Of a stretch of DNA of 49,540 nt, positions 1 through 10,122 are shown piece after piece. Position 1 is the first letter of the stretch, and each line of letters begins with the position of its first letter. This DNA is from an uncultured Flavobacteriaceae bacterium (lineage in GTDB: Bacteria; Bacteroidota; Bacteroidia; Flavobacteriales; Flavobacteriaceae): contig CAJQKN010000042.1 of assembly GCA_905478905.1 (NCBI GenBank), forward strand, positions 1 to 49,540. Reading direction: 5' to 3'. The position numbers and the translations under genes were made by a program. The notes beneath the pieces are model-generated. The model saw only the letters and a list, made by a program, of their open reading frames with translations, made no database searches and was not told the DNA's origin.

Positions 1-1676
1 GTATCGCCTTGGCTTACAATCGCAATGATTCTCCCTTTACGGGACTTGATTTCTTGAATATTGGAAACTACTTTTTCGTAATAACCTTTTTTTGTTGCAA
101 TAACTACTACAGGCATTTCTTCATCAATTAAAGCAATTGGACCGTGTTTCATTTCTGCTGCAGGATAGCCTTCAGCGTGGATGTAGGAGATTTCTTTCAG
201 TTTTAAAGCGCCCTCTAGTGCAACAGGAAAATTGTATCCACGCCCTAGATAAATGCAGTTGCTAGAAGTTTCAAAAGAAGCAGCAACCTCTTCTATGTAG
301 GATTGAGACGCAAAAATAGATTCAACCTTATTCGGTAGATCTTCCAATTCAGTTACATATTCTTGGTATTGAGAACGAGACAAGGTTCCGTTAGCTTTTC
401 CTAAATACAAACCAATTAGGGCGATTACTGTTATTTGTGTAGTAAATGCTTTGGTCGAAGCTACGCCAATCTCGGGGCCTGCATGGGTATAACAGCCTGT
501 ATTGGTAATTCGCGAAATTGTAGACCCAACAACATTACAAATACCATAGACAAAAGCTCCTTTTTCTTTGGCAATATTTATGGCAGCAATGGTATCTGCT
601 GTTTCGCCCGATTGGGAAATAGCAATTACAACATCGTCTGGGTAAATAATGGGATTTCTATAACGAAATTCAGAGGCATACTCTACCTCAACAGGAATTC
701 GGGTAAAATCTTCAATCAAATATTCGGCGACTAAACCGGCATGCCAAGAAGTGCCACAGGCAACAATCAGAATTCGTTTTGCTTTGAGGAAGCGGTTCTC
801 GTGCTCCCGTAAACTCGAAAGGGTAATTACCCCTTCTTGAGAAAGCAGCCGTCCTCTAAGTGTGTCTTTGATGGCATTAGGTTGCTCGAAAATCTCTTTG
901 AGCATAAAATGATCGTAGCCTCCTTTTTGGATGTTCTCTAGGCTTAATTTAAGCTTCTCAACATAAGGTTCAACCTCAAGATCATCTTGAATTTTATGGA
1001 TTTTGATGGACTTGTTTCGGCGGATAATTGCCAAATGTTCTTCTTCTAAATAAATAACATTTTTGGTGTATTCAACAAATGGGGTCGCATCTGAAGCTAC
1101 AAAAAACTCGTCTTCTCCTATCCCAATGGCCAAAGGGCTTCCTAGACGAGCAGCAACAAGTTCGTTGGGTTTTCTTCGATCAAAAACAACTATAGCGTAG
1201 GCACCAACCACCTGCGAAAGAGCAATCTGAATCGCTTTCCCTAATTTAACGTTTTCTTTGTCTTGTACATCCTGAATCAAATTGATCAAAACTTCTGTAT
1301 CGGTATCTGATTGGAAGGTGAAACCTCGGTGCTGGAGTTCCTTTTTCAAGGAAGAGTAATTTTCAATGATTCCATTGTGAACAATCACCAGATTCCCGGA
1401 ATTGGACGTTTGTGGGTGTGCATTTACATCGTTTGGTACACCGTGTGTTGCCCACCTAGTGTGCCCAAGGGCCAAAGTGGCTTCTTGTTCAGGCTGTTTA
1501 GCAATAAGCGCTTCAAGGTCGCTTACCTTTCCTTTTGTTTTTAAGGTATGTAAAGCACTACCATTGAAAATTGACATTCCGGTAGAATCGTATCCTCGGT
1601 ATTCCAAACGTTTCAAACCTTTGATTACAATGGGTTGGGCTTGCTTATTTCCAATATAGGCGACAATTCCACACAT
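1..1676 (-). CDS. glmS: Glutamine--fructose-6-phosphate aminotransferase (isomerizing), 3' end truncated by window edge
   Basis: Reverse complement from 1676 reads MCGIVAYIG..., the N-terminal Cys glutaminase signature of GlmS; frame stays open to the window edge (about 558 codons). Absent from the ORF track because it is partial. Confidence 0.95.
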   Translation of the reverse strand, partial: MCGIVAYIGNKQAQPIVIKGLKRLEYRGYDSTGMSIFNGSALHTLKTKGKVSDLEALIAKQPEQEATLALGHTRWATHGVPNDVNAHPQTSNSGNLVIVHNGIIENYSSLKKELQHRGFTFQSDTDTEVLINLIQDVQDKENVKLGKAIQIALSQVVGAYAIVVFDRRKPNELVAARLGSPLAIGIGEDEFFVASDATPFVEYTKNVIYLEEEHLAIIRRNKSIKIHKIQDDLEVEPYVEKLKLSLENIQKGGYDHFMLKEIFEQPNAIKDTLRGRLLSQEGVITLSSLREHENRFLKAKRILIVACGTSWHAGLVAEYLIEDFTRIPVEVEYASEFRYRNPIIYPDDVVIAISQSGETADTIAAINIAKEKGAFVYGICNVVGSTISRITNTGCYTHAGPEIGVASTKAFTTQITVIALIGLYLGKANGTLSRSQYQEYVTELEDLPNKVESIFASQSYIEEVAASFETSSNCIYLGRGYNFPVALEGALKLKEISYIHAEGYPAAEMKHGPIALIDEEMPVVVIATKKGYYEKVVSNIQEIKSRKGRIIAIVSQGD

Positions 1677-1685
1677 ATGATATAA

Positions 1686-3509
1686 TTAATTGGAGAGATC
1701 TGTATAAATTATTTCAAGTTTTAGACGTTTATCCAGGAATTCTTCGGGTGGGTTAGGACCAATCAAAACGGTTCCCAGTGGATTGTTTAAGGCACCCAAT
1801 GGATACTCGACTTGTTCCATTTCACTTCCAATGATTGCCTTCGTTGTGACAAACATATTAATGTCGGAGGTAACAACCAATCCAAGGGGATTGTTCTCAA
1901 CCAAATCATCACCAGTAGAGCGAATTAAATCAGAGATATGCTGGGTGATGCGAAACTTGTATCGGAAAGGAATACCATCTTTGTACTCTAATATACCGCT
2001 ATGTATTGTCTTATTTTCCAAAGCAACTCTACCTGTTGTTGGGTCGGAAAAATAGTCTGGCAAAGGCATGTTGTCCTCTAATTTGTATAAGTATAATCGC
2101 TCAGCGATTCGGTCATTTTCAGACCAATTGCTTGTAATGGTAGGGTCTACATAAAAGATTAAATTGGCTTCATTAATCAATATGTTTGTTGTTCTCATGT
2201 CTTCAAGAACTTGTGTGGTTTCATCCTGATCAAACAAACGAATTGTTCCTCTAGTTCCCATAGCACCTTTAAGCAGCATCTTCTCCTGAGGAGAAACAGT
2301 GGCATTCGAATTATTGGAGGGATAATTTTTTAAATGATTAATTCGCACACCCCCTAGACTTATAATTTGGGTGTTTTGAGCAACATCTATTGTATCATCC
2401 GTAAGATCATCTTCTGTGCCTTGATCGTTATAGACGTCATAGTCATATGCTATTGTAATCCTGGCACCAACAAGGTTAAGCAAAAGGTACAGATCGTCTG
2501 ATGGACTTTCCATACGAACATTAATCCCTTTGACATGATTCGTGAAGTTGTTGTTGTTTGCAAGAGGATCATTTCCCTCTTCATCAATTATTTTTTCTTG
2601 AAAAAAAGATGGGTCTAAAGGAACTCTTATACGAGGAGAAAGTCGTGTTTCTACTCGGGTGGTTTCATCTATATCTGTTGTTTCTGGGTCGTCTTCGGTA
2701 AAATTAAATCGTACTTCCTCAAAGTTCAATTGTATGGGTGCATCGTGTAACGTAGCGGCAGTAAAGCCTTCTTCATAAAAATCTCTTCCAGAAAAATAAG
2801 TACTGGCTGATTCAAAGTTATTGTTGGGGTCGAGCGTATTGAAAAAATAGTTCAGCTCGGTTACCTTGAGATTAAATGTTGCCTCCCTATTTCCAAATAT
2901 TGAATCAATTTCATACACTTTGTTGGCGGCCTCATAGGTAGCATTATCTGTGTCGACATCGTCATTTATACCATCGCCATCAGAATCCCGATCCAATGGG
3001 TTAGTCCCTCCCTGAGTTTCAGCTAAATCCGTTAATCCATCCCCATCAGAGTCACTATCGCTAGAAGCTGGATCAACATCAAAAGCGTTAATCACTCCAT
3101 CGTTGTCATCATCTAATTGGTTGTTTAAAAATGGGATTTCAAGGTAAACAGCCGTTACACGCTCGTTTTCATTAATTACCTTAATGTTGGTTGAATCTCC
3201 AGCTTCTTCTGCTTCCTGAGTATAGGTTCCAAAACGCGCATTGTTGGTTATGGATAGTTGAGTGGTGAAGTTGGCTTCTCTGCGTCCAAGAAAGCCAAAA
3301 TCATGCATCCCAAAATGAACAGTGGTTAATTGATCCGATTGAACATCGGTCAAGGGGTCAATCGATACATAAACTGGAAATTCGCGTGATTCAGTATTAA
3401 ATTGATCCGTATCAATTAGATCTACACCAACAGTGTTAAATTCGGGATTACAGGCAGATATGAGGACGGCAAGGATTCCTAAACGGAATGTCTTTTGAAA
3501 GATTTCCAT
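1686..3509 (-). CDS. DUF4270-family lipoprotein with internal thrombospondin type 3-like Ca-binding repeats
   Basis: ORF 1686..3575; likely start is the internal Met at 3509 (MEIFQKTFRLGILAVLISACNPEF, signal peptide plus lipobox). Central DxDxDG-type repeats (DDDNDGVINAFDVDP...DSDGDGLTDLAETQGGTNPLDRDSDGDGINDDVDTDN). Confidence 0.8.
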   Translation of the reverse strand: MEIFQKTFRLGILAVLISACNPEFNTVGVDLIDTDQFNTESREFPVYVSIDPLTDVQSDQLTTVHFGMHDFGFLGRREANFTTQLSITNNARFGTYTQEAEEAGDSTNIKVINENERVTAVYLEIPFLNNQLDDDNDGVINAFDVDPASSDSDSDGDGLTDLAETQGGTNPLDRDSDGDGINDDVDTDNATYEAANKVYEIDSIFGNREATFNLKVTELNYFFNTLDPNNNFESASTYFSGRDFYEEGFTAATLHDAPIQLNFEEVRFNFTEDDPETTDIDETTRVETRLSPRIRVPLDPSFFQEKIIDEEGNDPLANNNNFTNHVKGINVRMESPSDDLYLLLNLVGARITIAYDYDVYNDQGTEDDLTDDTIDVAQNTQIISLGGVRINHLKNYPSNNSNATVSPQEKMLLKGAMGTRGTIRLFDQDETTQVLEDMRTTNILINEANLIFYVDPTITSNWSENDRIAERLYLYKLEDNMPLPDYFSDPTTGRVALENKTIHSGILEYKDGIPFRYKFRITQHISDLIRSTGDDLVENNPLGLVVTSDINMFVTTKAIIGSEMEQVEYPLGALNNPLGTVLIGPNPPEEFLDKRLKLEIIYTDLSN

Positions 3510-3516
3510 GGGTGTA

Positions 3517-4317
3517 TTAAAGGAAATTAGTATTAAAGAAATCGACGTGAGCAGTCTCCTCTTTGCTCTCTGCAAAAGATAAGGTAGGCTTGGTGCTTGC
3601 TTCGATTTGTTGTGTCAATTCAGTTGAAAATTTGTCGCCTGCCATCACCAATCCATCAGAATGATCTATGGCTAATTGCATCAATTGATCATAGCCAGGC
3701 GTTGCCAAAGAAGATAAATCTGTTGTTATTTGATCAAATGCAATTTTATCTCTCAGGTTGGGATCAAGGGTTCCTCCCATATCTTCTGGATAGATAGAGG
3801 TAACAATTTTGCTGTGCTCAAAAATTGGGTCTTGTGAAAAATAGGTTTTCATATAAAGCGGGAAAAGTGCAGTAAACCACCCGTGAAGATGGATTATGTC
3901 TGGTGACCAGTTCAGTTTTTTTACTGTTTCAATAACTCCTTTGGTAAAGAAAATCATACGTTCGTCATTGTCTGGAAACAAAGCACCCTCTTTATCGTGC
4001 AACATTTCTTTACGCTTAAAATACTCTTCGTTGTCGATAAAGTAAACTTGCATGCGCTCTTTTGGAATAGAAGCAACTTTAATAATCAAAGGCATGTCCA
4101 TGTCGTTTATGACAAGATTCATTCCAGAAAGCCGGATGACCTCATGCAATTGATGACGACGTTCATTGATCAATCCATAACGCGGCATGAAAATTCGTGT
4201 TTGTCCACCAGCGTCATTAATTTGCTTTGGGATTTTAAACGAATTAATAGATCGTTCTGTTTGAGGAAGATAGGGTATGACTTCTGAAGAAATTACAAGT
4301 ACTTTTTTATTTTGCAT
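3517..4317 (-). CDS. Glycogen/starch synthase catalytic (GT5 N-terminal) domain protein, short form
   Basis: MQNKKVLVISSEVIPYLPQTERS...DIIHLHGWFTALFPLYMKTYF resembles the GlgA N-terminal Rossmann domain; only 266 aa. Confidence 0.8.
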   Translation of the reverse strand: MQNKKVLVISSEVIPYLPQTERSINSFKIPKQINDAGGQTRIFMPRYGLINERRHQLHEVIRLSGMNLVINDMDMPLIIKVASIPKERMQVYFIDNEEYFKRKEMLHDKEGALFPDNDERMIFFTKGVIETVKKLNWSPDIIHLHGWFTALFPLYMKTYFSQDPIFEHSKIVTSIYPEDMGGTLDPNLRDKIAFDQITTDLSSLATPGYDQLMQLAIDHSDGLVMAGDKFSTELTQQIEASTKPTLSFAESKEETAHVDFFNTNFL

Positions 4318-4418
4318 AAAATCGTGTTAGCCTTCTATTGCGAAAGTTTAGCAAAATTACGAAAAATCTTCCGATCATTAGAAAAAACAGTACTTTTAGC
4401 GTGTTAATCTTTTCCTAA

Positions 4419-5261
4419 ATGAAGGTTTTTAAAGAACAGTTCGCTCTGAACAATTACCTCAAAACAAAAACTGTTGATTCCATCGGCCTTGTTCCCACTA
4501 TGGGTGCCTTACATTTTGGGCATCTTACCCTCGTAGAAAAAGCAATGAATGAAAATAATTGTGTAATTGTGTCCATTTTCGTGAATCCAACACAATTTGA
4601 TGACATTTCCGATTTAAATGCCTATCCCAAAACACTGGAAGAAGATCTTCAGAAATTGGCTCCTTATGGAGATAAAATTCTTGTATATGCACCAGACGTA
4701 AGGGATGTTTATCCCGGAACAGCCACCTCTTCCAATCGGTATACTTTTGGATTGCTCGAAACCACCATGGAAGGAAAAAAACGAGCAGGACATTTTCAAG
4801 GAGTAGCAACAATTGTCCATAAATTATTGGCTGGATTTAATCCCACTCGGGCGTATTTTGGTGAAAAAGACTATCAACAATTGTGCATTATTCATCAGTT
4901 AGTTGCGCAAGAGCAACTTCCGGTGACAATTGTTAGTTGCCCAATCATCCGAGAAAAAGATGGCTTAGCGATGAGTTCGAGAAATAGGCGACTAAATCAA
5001 AAAGAACGTTCGCAAGCCCCCCTAATATATGCAACGCTTAAAAGATCAATCGCATTAAAAACCAGTTCATCACTCGAGGAAATCAATCATATTGTCACCT
5101 CTACCTTTGAACAAAATCCGGCCTTTAAATTGGATTATTTCTGTATTGCAGACGCCCGCTCTTTGCAACCCATAACAACGATTAAACCCGACCAAACTGC
5201 CCGTGCGTTTATTGCAGTGAAATTGGGAGACGTTAGGTTAATTGACAACGTCAATTTTTAA
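4419..5261 (+). CDS. panC: Pantoate--beta-alanine ligase
   Basis: LVPTMGALHFGHLTLV, VSIFVNPTQF, YFGEKDYQQL and MSSRNRRL motifs. Confidence 0.96.
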   Translation: MKVFKEQFALNNYLKTKTVDSIGLVPTMGALHFGHLTLVEKAMNENNCVIVSIFVNPTQFDDISDLNAYPKTLEEDLQKLAPYGDKILVYAPDVRDVYPGTATSSNRYTFGLLETTMEGKKRAGHFQGVATIVHKLLAGFNPTRAYFGEKDYQQLCIIHQLVAQEQLPVTIVSCPIIREKDGLAMSSRNRRLNQKERSQAPLIYATLKRSIALKTSSSLEEINHIVTSTFEQNPAFKLDYFCIADARSLQPITTIKPDQTARAFIAVKLGDVRLIDNVNF

Positions 5262-5273
5262 TATCTTTGCCGC

Positions 5274-5624
5274 ATGCAAATTGAAGTTTTAAAATCTAAA
5301 ATACATCGCGTTACCGTTACTGGAGCCGATTTAAATTATATCGGAAGCATAACCATTGATCGTGAATTGATGGATGCTGCCAACCTTATTGCGGGAGAAA
5401 AGGTACAGATTGTCAATGTCAACAATGGAGAACGCCTTGAGACCTACGTTATCGAAGGCGAACGTAACTCTGGCGAAATAACCTTGAATGGTCCGGCTGC
5501 ACGAAAGGTTCAAAAAGGTGATATCATCATCATTATTAGCTATTGTAGCCTCCCGTTTGAAGAGGCAAAAGAAATGACCCCATTACTTGTTTTTCCTGAT
5601 GAATCAAATAACTTGCTTCATTAG
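5274..5624 (+). CDS. panD: Aspartate 1-decarboxylase
   Basis: 116 aa; [29 protein letters not shown] (self-cleavage GS region); adjacent to panC. Confidence 0.96.
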   Translation: MQIEVLKSKIHRVTVTGADLNYIGSITIDRELMDAANLIAGEKVQIVNVNNGERLETYVIEGERNSGEITLNGPAARKVQKGDIIIIISYCSLPFEEAKEMTPLLVFPDESNNLLH

Positions 5625-5626
5625 GT

Positions 5627-6595
5627 TTGAAAAAAACAACGCAAAACAAAATAGTCAAAACCATCATCCCTTTATTAATTGGGATTTTGTTTATCTATTT
5701 ATCCTTAAAAAACACCACCGAACAAGACCGAACTGCCATTTACAATTCAATTAAAGATGCCCACTATGGATACATCTTTTTGTCGTTGATTTTGGGCTTA
5801 TTGAGTCATCTTTCTCGAGCATATCGTTGGAATTTTATGCTCAATCCATTGGGCTACAAGCCCAGGCTAATCAATAATATCTTGGCGATCTTCATAACCT
5901 ATATTGCCAACCTTGGCGTACCGCGATCTGGAGAGTTTTTCCGCGCAACCGTCATGCAAACCTATGAGAAGATTCCTTTTGAAAAAAGTTTTGGAACCAT
6001 TATAGCAGAACGTACGGTTGACTTGTTTATGTTGTTAATCACGATTGGGCTTGCCCTTTTATTGGAATCTGATTTAATCTATTCCATGCTAGAAGAACGC
6101 TCGGTGAATCCTTGGTCAATTCTCCTGATTGCTTTCTTTGTGACTGGTTTTATTTATGTTGCATTTTTACAATTGAAAAAAACTAATCATCCATTTGCTC
6201 AAAAAATATTCTCTCTGTTAAAAGGATTGTCTGAGGGCTTTTTAACCCTTGTTCGAATGGAAAAAAAGTGGGCCTATCTTTTCCATACAGTTTTTATTTG
6301 GACAATGTATATCGCTATGTTTTACATCATCAAACTATCCTTACCCGAAACCCAGTCCTTGGGTTTTGAAGCCATTTTGATTGGGTTTATTGTTGGCGCT
6401 TTAGCCATTTCGGCCACCAATGGCGGAATAGGTATTTACCCTTTTTCGGTTTCCTTGGTTTTGATCAGTTATGGCATCTCCAAAGAATCCAGTCTAGCCT
6501 TTGGCTGGATCATGTGGTCGGCCCAAACAATCATGGTCTTGTTTTTTGGAAGTTTATCTTTCTTTTTACTGCCACTTGTAAATCGTAAAAACTAA
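5627..6595 (+). CDS. Lysylphosphatidylglycerol synthase transmembrane-type (UPF0104/AglD-like) membrane protein
   Basis: 322 aa polytopic membrane protein (SHLSRAYRWNFMLNPLGY..., TNGGIGIYPFSVSLVL); TTG start 3 nt after panD. Confidence 0.8.
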   Translation: MKKTTQNKIVKTIIPLLIGILFIYLSLKNTTEQDRTAIYNSIKDAHYGYIFLSLILGLLSHLSRAYRWNFMLNPLGYKPRLINNILAIFITYIANLGVPRSGEFFRATVMQTYEKIPFEKSFGTIIAERTVDLFMLLITIGLALLLESDLIYSMLEERSVNPWSILLIAFFVTGFIYVAFLQLKKTNHPFAQKIFSLLKGLSEGFLTLVRMEKKWAYLFHTVFIWTMYIAMFYIIKLSLPETQSLGFEAILIGFIVGALAISATNGGIGIYPFSVSLVLISYGISKESSLAFGWIMWSAQTIMVLFFGSLSFFLLPLVNRKN

Positions 6596-6641
6596 GGTTC
6601 ATTTTATTTTGACAGCCCGATAGGCTTCGTTAATTTTAAGC

Positions 6642-8003
6642 ATGAGTAAAGTAAAAAAAGCTTTTTTTTGTCAAAAGTGTGGAAATCAACATGCTAAATG
6701 GCAGGGGCAGTGCTCTGCCTGTAAAGAATGGAACACCTTGGTGGAGGAAATCATCGAAAAACCTGCTGCGAAAGGCTGGGAAGCCCCTCAGAAAAAAGAC
6801 ACACTAGTCGCCCAACCCATTCCCATTACTCAAATCGAAACCCAAAGTGAAAAACGCTTAAGTTGCCGCGACGAAGAACTCAACAGGGTGTTGGGTGGTG
6901 GATTGGTCCCCGGTTCAGTTACTCTCTTAGGAGGAGAACCTGGAATTGGAAAATCAACCTTACTGCTTCAAATATCTCTTTTACTACAACAAAAAGTCCT
7001 TTATGTTTCGGGAGAAGAAAGCCAACGACAAATAAAACTGCGTGCAGATCGAATTGATGCAAGCAATGAAAATTGCTATGTCCTCAGCGAAACCGGGACC
7101 CAAAAAATATTTCATCAAATAAACGAACTTGTCCCTGATGTAGTCATTATTGACTCCATACAAACCCTTCAGACAAGCCATATTGAAAGTAGTCCCGGAA
7201 GCGTGTCCCAAATTAAAGAATGTACTTCTGAACTGATTCAATTTGCCAAAAAAACACATACACCGGTTATCCTGGTTGGACATATCACCAAAGATGGAAA
7301 CATTGCTGGACCCAAAGTCTTGGAGCACATGGTCGACACCGTCTTGCATTTTGAGGGGGATCACAACCATATTTATCGCATTTTACGGGCCCAGAAAAAC
7401 CGTTTCGGTTCAACTGCAGAAATTGGCATATACGAAATGTTATCGAGTGGTTTACGCGGAGTGAATAACCCCAGCGAATTATTACTTTCTCAAAATCAGA
7501 CTGAAATGAGTGGGCACGCCATTGCCAGTACAATGGAGGGAATTCGTCCTCTCATGCTAGAGGTACAAGCGCTGGTTAGTACTGCTGTTTATGGAACACC
7601 TCAGCGAAGCACAACCGGCTTTAATGCCAAACGTTTAAATATGTTGTTGGCTGTTTTAGAAAAACGCGCTGGTTTCCAATTGGGAGCCAAAGATGTTTTT
7701 CTCAATATAACAGGTGGAATAAGTAGTGAAGATCCCGCGCTTGATCTAGCAGTGGTGGGCGCTATACTGTCCAGTCATCACGATATTGCCTTAGAAAAAA
7801 ATACCTGCTTTGCCGCAGAAATTGGTCTTTCTGGAGAATTGCGTCCTGTACCCAAACTGGATCAACGCATTCGAGAAGCAGAAAAACTTGGTTTTGAGAC
7901 AATTATAACAGCAAAATTCAAACAAGATGATTTTCCAAAAACCGGAATTAGAATAGTTATGTTAAGTAAAATAGAAGAGGTCGTTGATCATTTATTCGGC
8001 TAA
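6642..8003 (+). CDS. radA: DNA repair protein RadA
   Basis: N-terminal zinc finger CQKCGNQHAKWQGQCSAC, Walker A GGEPGIGKST, KNRFG motif. Confidence 0.96.
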   Translation: MSKVKKAFFCQKCGNQHAKWQGQCSACKEWNTLVEEIIEKPAAKGWEAPQKKDTLVAQPIPITQIETQSEKRLSCRDEELNRVLGGGLVPGSVTLLGGEPGIGKSTLLLQISLLLQQKVLYVSGEESQRQIKLRADRIDASNENCYVLSETGTQKIFHQINELVPDVVIIDSIQTLQTSHIESSPGSVSQIKECTSELIQFAKKTHTPVILVGHITKDGNIAGPKVLEHMVDTVLHFEGDHNHIYRILRAQKNRFGSTAEIGIYEMLSSGLRGVNNPSELLLSQNQTEMSGHAIASTMEGIRPLMLEVQALVSTAVYGTPQRSTTGFNAKRLNMLLAVLEKRAGFQLGAKDVFLNITGGISSEDPALDLAVVGAILSSHHDIALEKNTCFAAEIGLSGELRPVPKLDQRIREAEKLGFETIITAKFKQDDFPKTGIRIVMLSKIEEVVDHLFG

Positions 8004-8052
8004 AAAAATTACCTTTCAAAAACTAAAATTTGTCTTAAATACTTTTTGTGTT

Positions 8053-9393
8053 ATGGAAAAAATCATCCAATCCTTTTTAAATGAAGTCGGTCAGCGCAAT
8101 CAAAATGAACCTGAATTTATGCAGGCCGTGACAGAAGTTGCTGAAACAGTAATTCCGTATATCGTGAAAAACGATATTTATTACGGTCAAAACATCTTGA
8201 TGCGTATGGTAGAGCCTGAACGCGTTGTTTCGTTCCGAGTAGCATGGATCGACGACGAAGAAGAAATTCAAGTCAACCGTGGATATCGAATTCAAATGAA
8301 TTCCGCCATTGGTCCCTACAAAGGTGGGCTGCGCTTTCACCCATCAGTAAACCTTAGTGTGTTAAAGTTTTTAGCCTTTGAACAAGTTTTTAAAAACAGT
8401 CTAACCACCCTACCCATGGGCGGAGGAAAAGGAGGTTCAGATTTCAACCCAAAAGGTAGGTCTGATACTGAAGTTATGCGTTTCTGCCAAAGTTTTATGA
8501 CCGAGCTTTTTCGCCATATTGGCCCAAACAGAGATATCCCTGCGGGAGATATTGGAGTTGGAAGTCGTGAAATCGGTTATTTGTTTGGACAATACAAACG
8601 CTTAAAAACTGAATTTACCGGAGTTCTTACTGGAAAAGGGGTGAGCTGGGGAGGATCTTTGATCCGTCCCGAAGCAACTGGCTATGGAACCGTTTACTTT
8701 TGTCAGAAAATGCTCGCCACAAAGGACGACAGTTTTAAAGGCAAGAAAGTGGTCATTTCTGGATCTGGAAATGTAGCCCAATATGCCGCAGAAAAAGTCA
8801 TTCAGTTGGGTGGAACGGTCTTAACTCTTTCCGATTCTTCTGGTTTTATTTACGACAAAGAAGGCATTACAGCAGAAAAACTGAACCATATTATGGAATT
8901 GAAAAACGTTCAACGGGAACGTATTCACAAATATCTTGAGAAATACCCTTCGGCTGAATACCATAAAGGGAAAACCCCTTGGGGAATTGCCTGCGATGTT
9001 GCACTACCCTGTGCTACTCAAAACGAACTCTTCCTAGAAGATGCCAAACAATTGGTTGCCAATGGCTGTATTTGTGTAGGCGAGGGAGCCAATATGCCCA
9101 CCTCCCCTGAAGCGATTCACCATTTCACCGAAAAGAAAATTTTGTTTGCTCCTGGAAAAGCTTCCAACGCTGGAGGGGTTGCTGTTTCTGGTCTTGAAAT
9201 GGCGCAAAATTCATTGCGCTACAGCTGGTCAAGAGAGGAAGTAGACGGTAAACTTCAAAACATCATGGGAGATATTCATCAATCTTGTGTAGATTACGGA
9301 ACAGAAAATGGATATACCAACTATGTTAAAGGAGCTAATATTGCCGGATTTGTAAAGGTAGCAGACGCCATGCTAGCGCAAGGTGTAGTCTAA
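8053..9393 (+). CDS. gdhA: NADP-specific glutamate dehydrogenase
   Basis: ORF track 7984..9393; likely start is the internal ATG at 8053 (MEKIIQSFLNEVGQRNQNEPEF). PYKGGLRFHPSVN and LPMGGGKGGSDFNPKG are GDH signatures. Confidence 0.94.
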   Translation: MEKIIQSFLNEVGQRNQNEPEFMQAVTEVAETVIPYIVKNDIYYGQNILMRMVEPERVVSFRVAWIDDEEEIQVNRGYRIQMNSAIGPYKGGLRFHPSVNLSVLKFLAFEQVFKNSLTTLPMGGGKGGSDFNPKGRSDTEVMRFCQSFMTELFRHIGPNRDIPAGDIGVGSREIGYLFGQYKRLKTEFTGVLTGKGVSWGGSLIRPEATGYGTVYFCQKMLATKDDSFKGKKVVISGSGNVAQYAAEKVIQLGGTVLTLSDSSGFIYDKEGITAEKLNHIMELKNVQRERIHKYLEKYPSAEYHKGKTPWGIACDVALPCATQNELFLEDAKQLVANGCICVGEGANMPTSPEAIHHFTEKKILFAPGKASNAGGVAVSGLEMAQNSLRYSWSREEVDGKLQNIMGDIHQSCVDYGTENGYTNYVKGANIAGFVKVADAMLAQGVV

Positions 9394-9402
9394 TTCCTTA
9401 CT

Positions 9403-10122
9403 ATGTTGATCCAAACAAAAGCGATTGTTCTCCATACGCTGAAATACAATGATACAAGTCTAATTGCGCATTGTTATACTGAGGCCTTAGGAAAACAATC
9501 GTTTTTGTTAAAAGGGATTTTGAGTGCAAGGAAGGGTGGCATTAGAAAGGCATATTTTCTTCCAATGACACAGTTGGAAATTCAGTTTCAACACAAAAAC
9601 AAAGGAGGCTTAAACTTTCTCAAAGAAGTTAAAATTCTGCATCCCTATCAGCAATTATACACTGATATTAAAAAAAATGCCCTCGTTTTATTTCTCTCCG
9701 AAATCATCTATAAAAGTCTAAAAGAAGAAGAAACAAATCCCTTGCTCTATGAGTTTCTCGAAAACGCTTTCTTGTGGTTAGACTCCAACGAAGATATTGC
9801 CAATTTTCATTTACTCTTTTTGCTCAAACTTTCACAATTTTTAGGATTTTACCCCCATTTAGATCAAGAAAACGGACCGTACTTTAATTTGGAAAGCGGC
9901 TGTTTTACATCATCAACCCCCCTAGAAAAACACATCAAAGGCAATAGCGCTCAACTCTTAAAAGAGTTGTTGGGCATGAATTTTGCTGGAATCAAAAGGC
10001 CAAAAATTAATCAACATACCAGACGTGAACTTCTCGAGGCAATGGTTAACTATTTTGAATTACATTTGCTTGGGTTTTCAAAACCGAAATCCCTATCCAT
10101 ATTACATGACGTTTTTGACTAA
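9403..10122 (+). CDS. recO: DNA repair protein RecO
   Basis: MLIQTKAIVLHTLKYNDTSLIAHCYTEALGKQSFLLKG typical RecO N-terminus. Confidence 0.9.
   Translation: MLIQTKAIVLHTLKYNDTSLIAHCYTEALGKQSFLLKGILSARKGGIRKAYFLPMTQLEIQFQHKNKGGLNFLKEVKILHPYQQLYTDIKKNALVLFLSEIIYKSLKEEETNPLLYEFLENAFLWLDSNEDIANFHLLFLLKLSQFLGFYPHLDQENGPYFNLESGCFTSSTPLEKHIKGNSAQLLKELLGMNFAGIKRPKINQHTRRELLEAMVNYFELHLLGFSKPKSLSILHDVFD

Noticed and set aside
435-1659. Forward ORFs (435..734, 1311..1544, 1402..1659) inside the glmS region
   Set aside because: They are antisense frames of the clear GlmS coding sequence, with low-complexity Cys/Gly/Asn composition and no plausible product.
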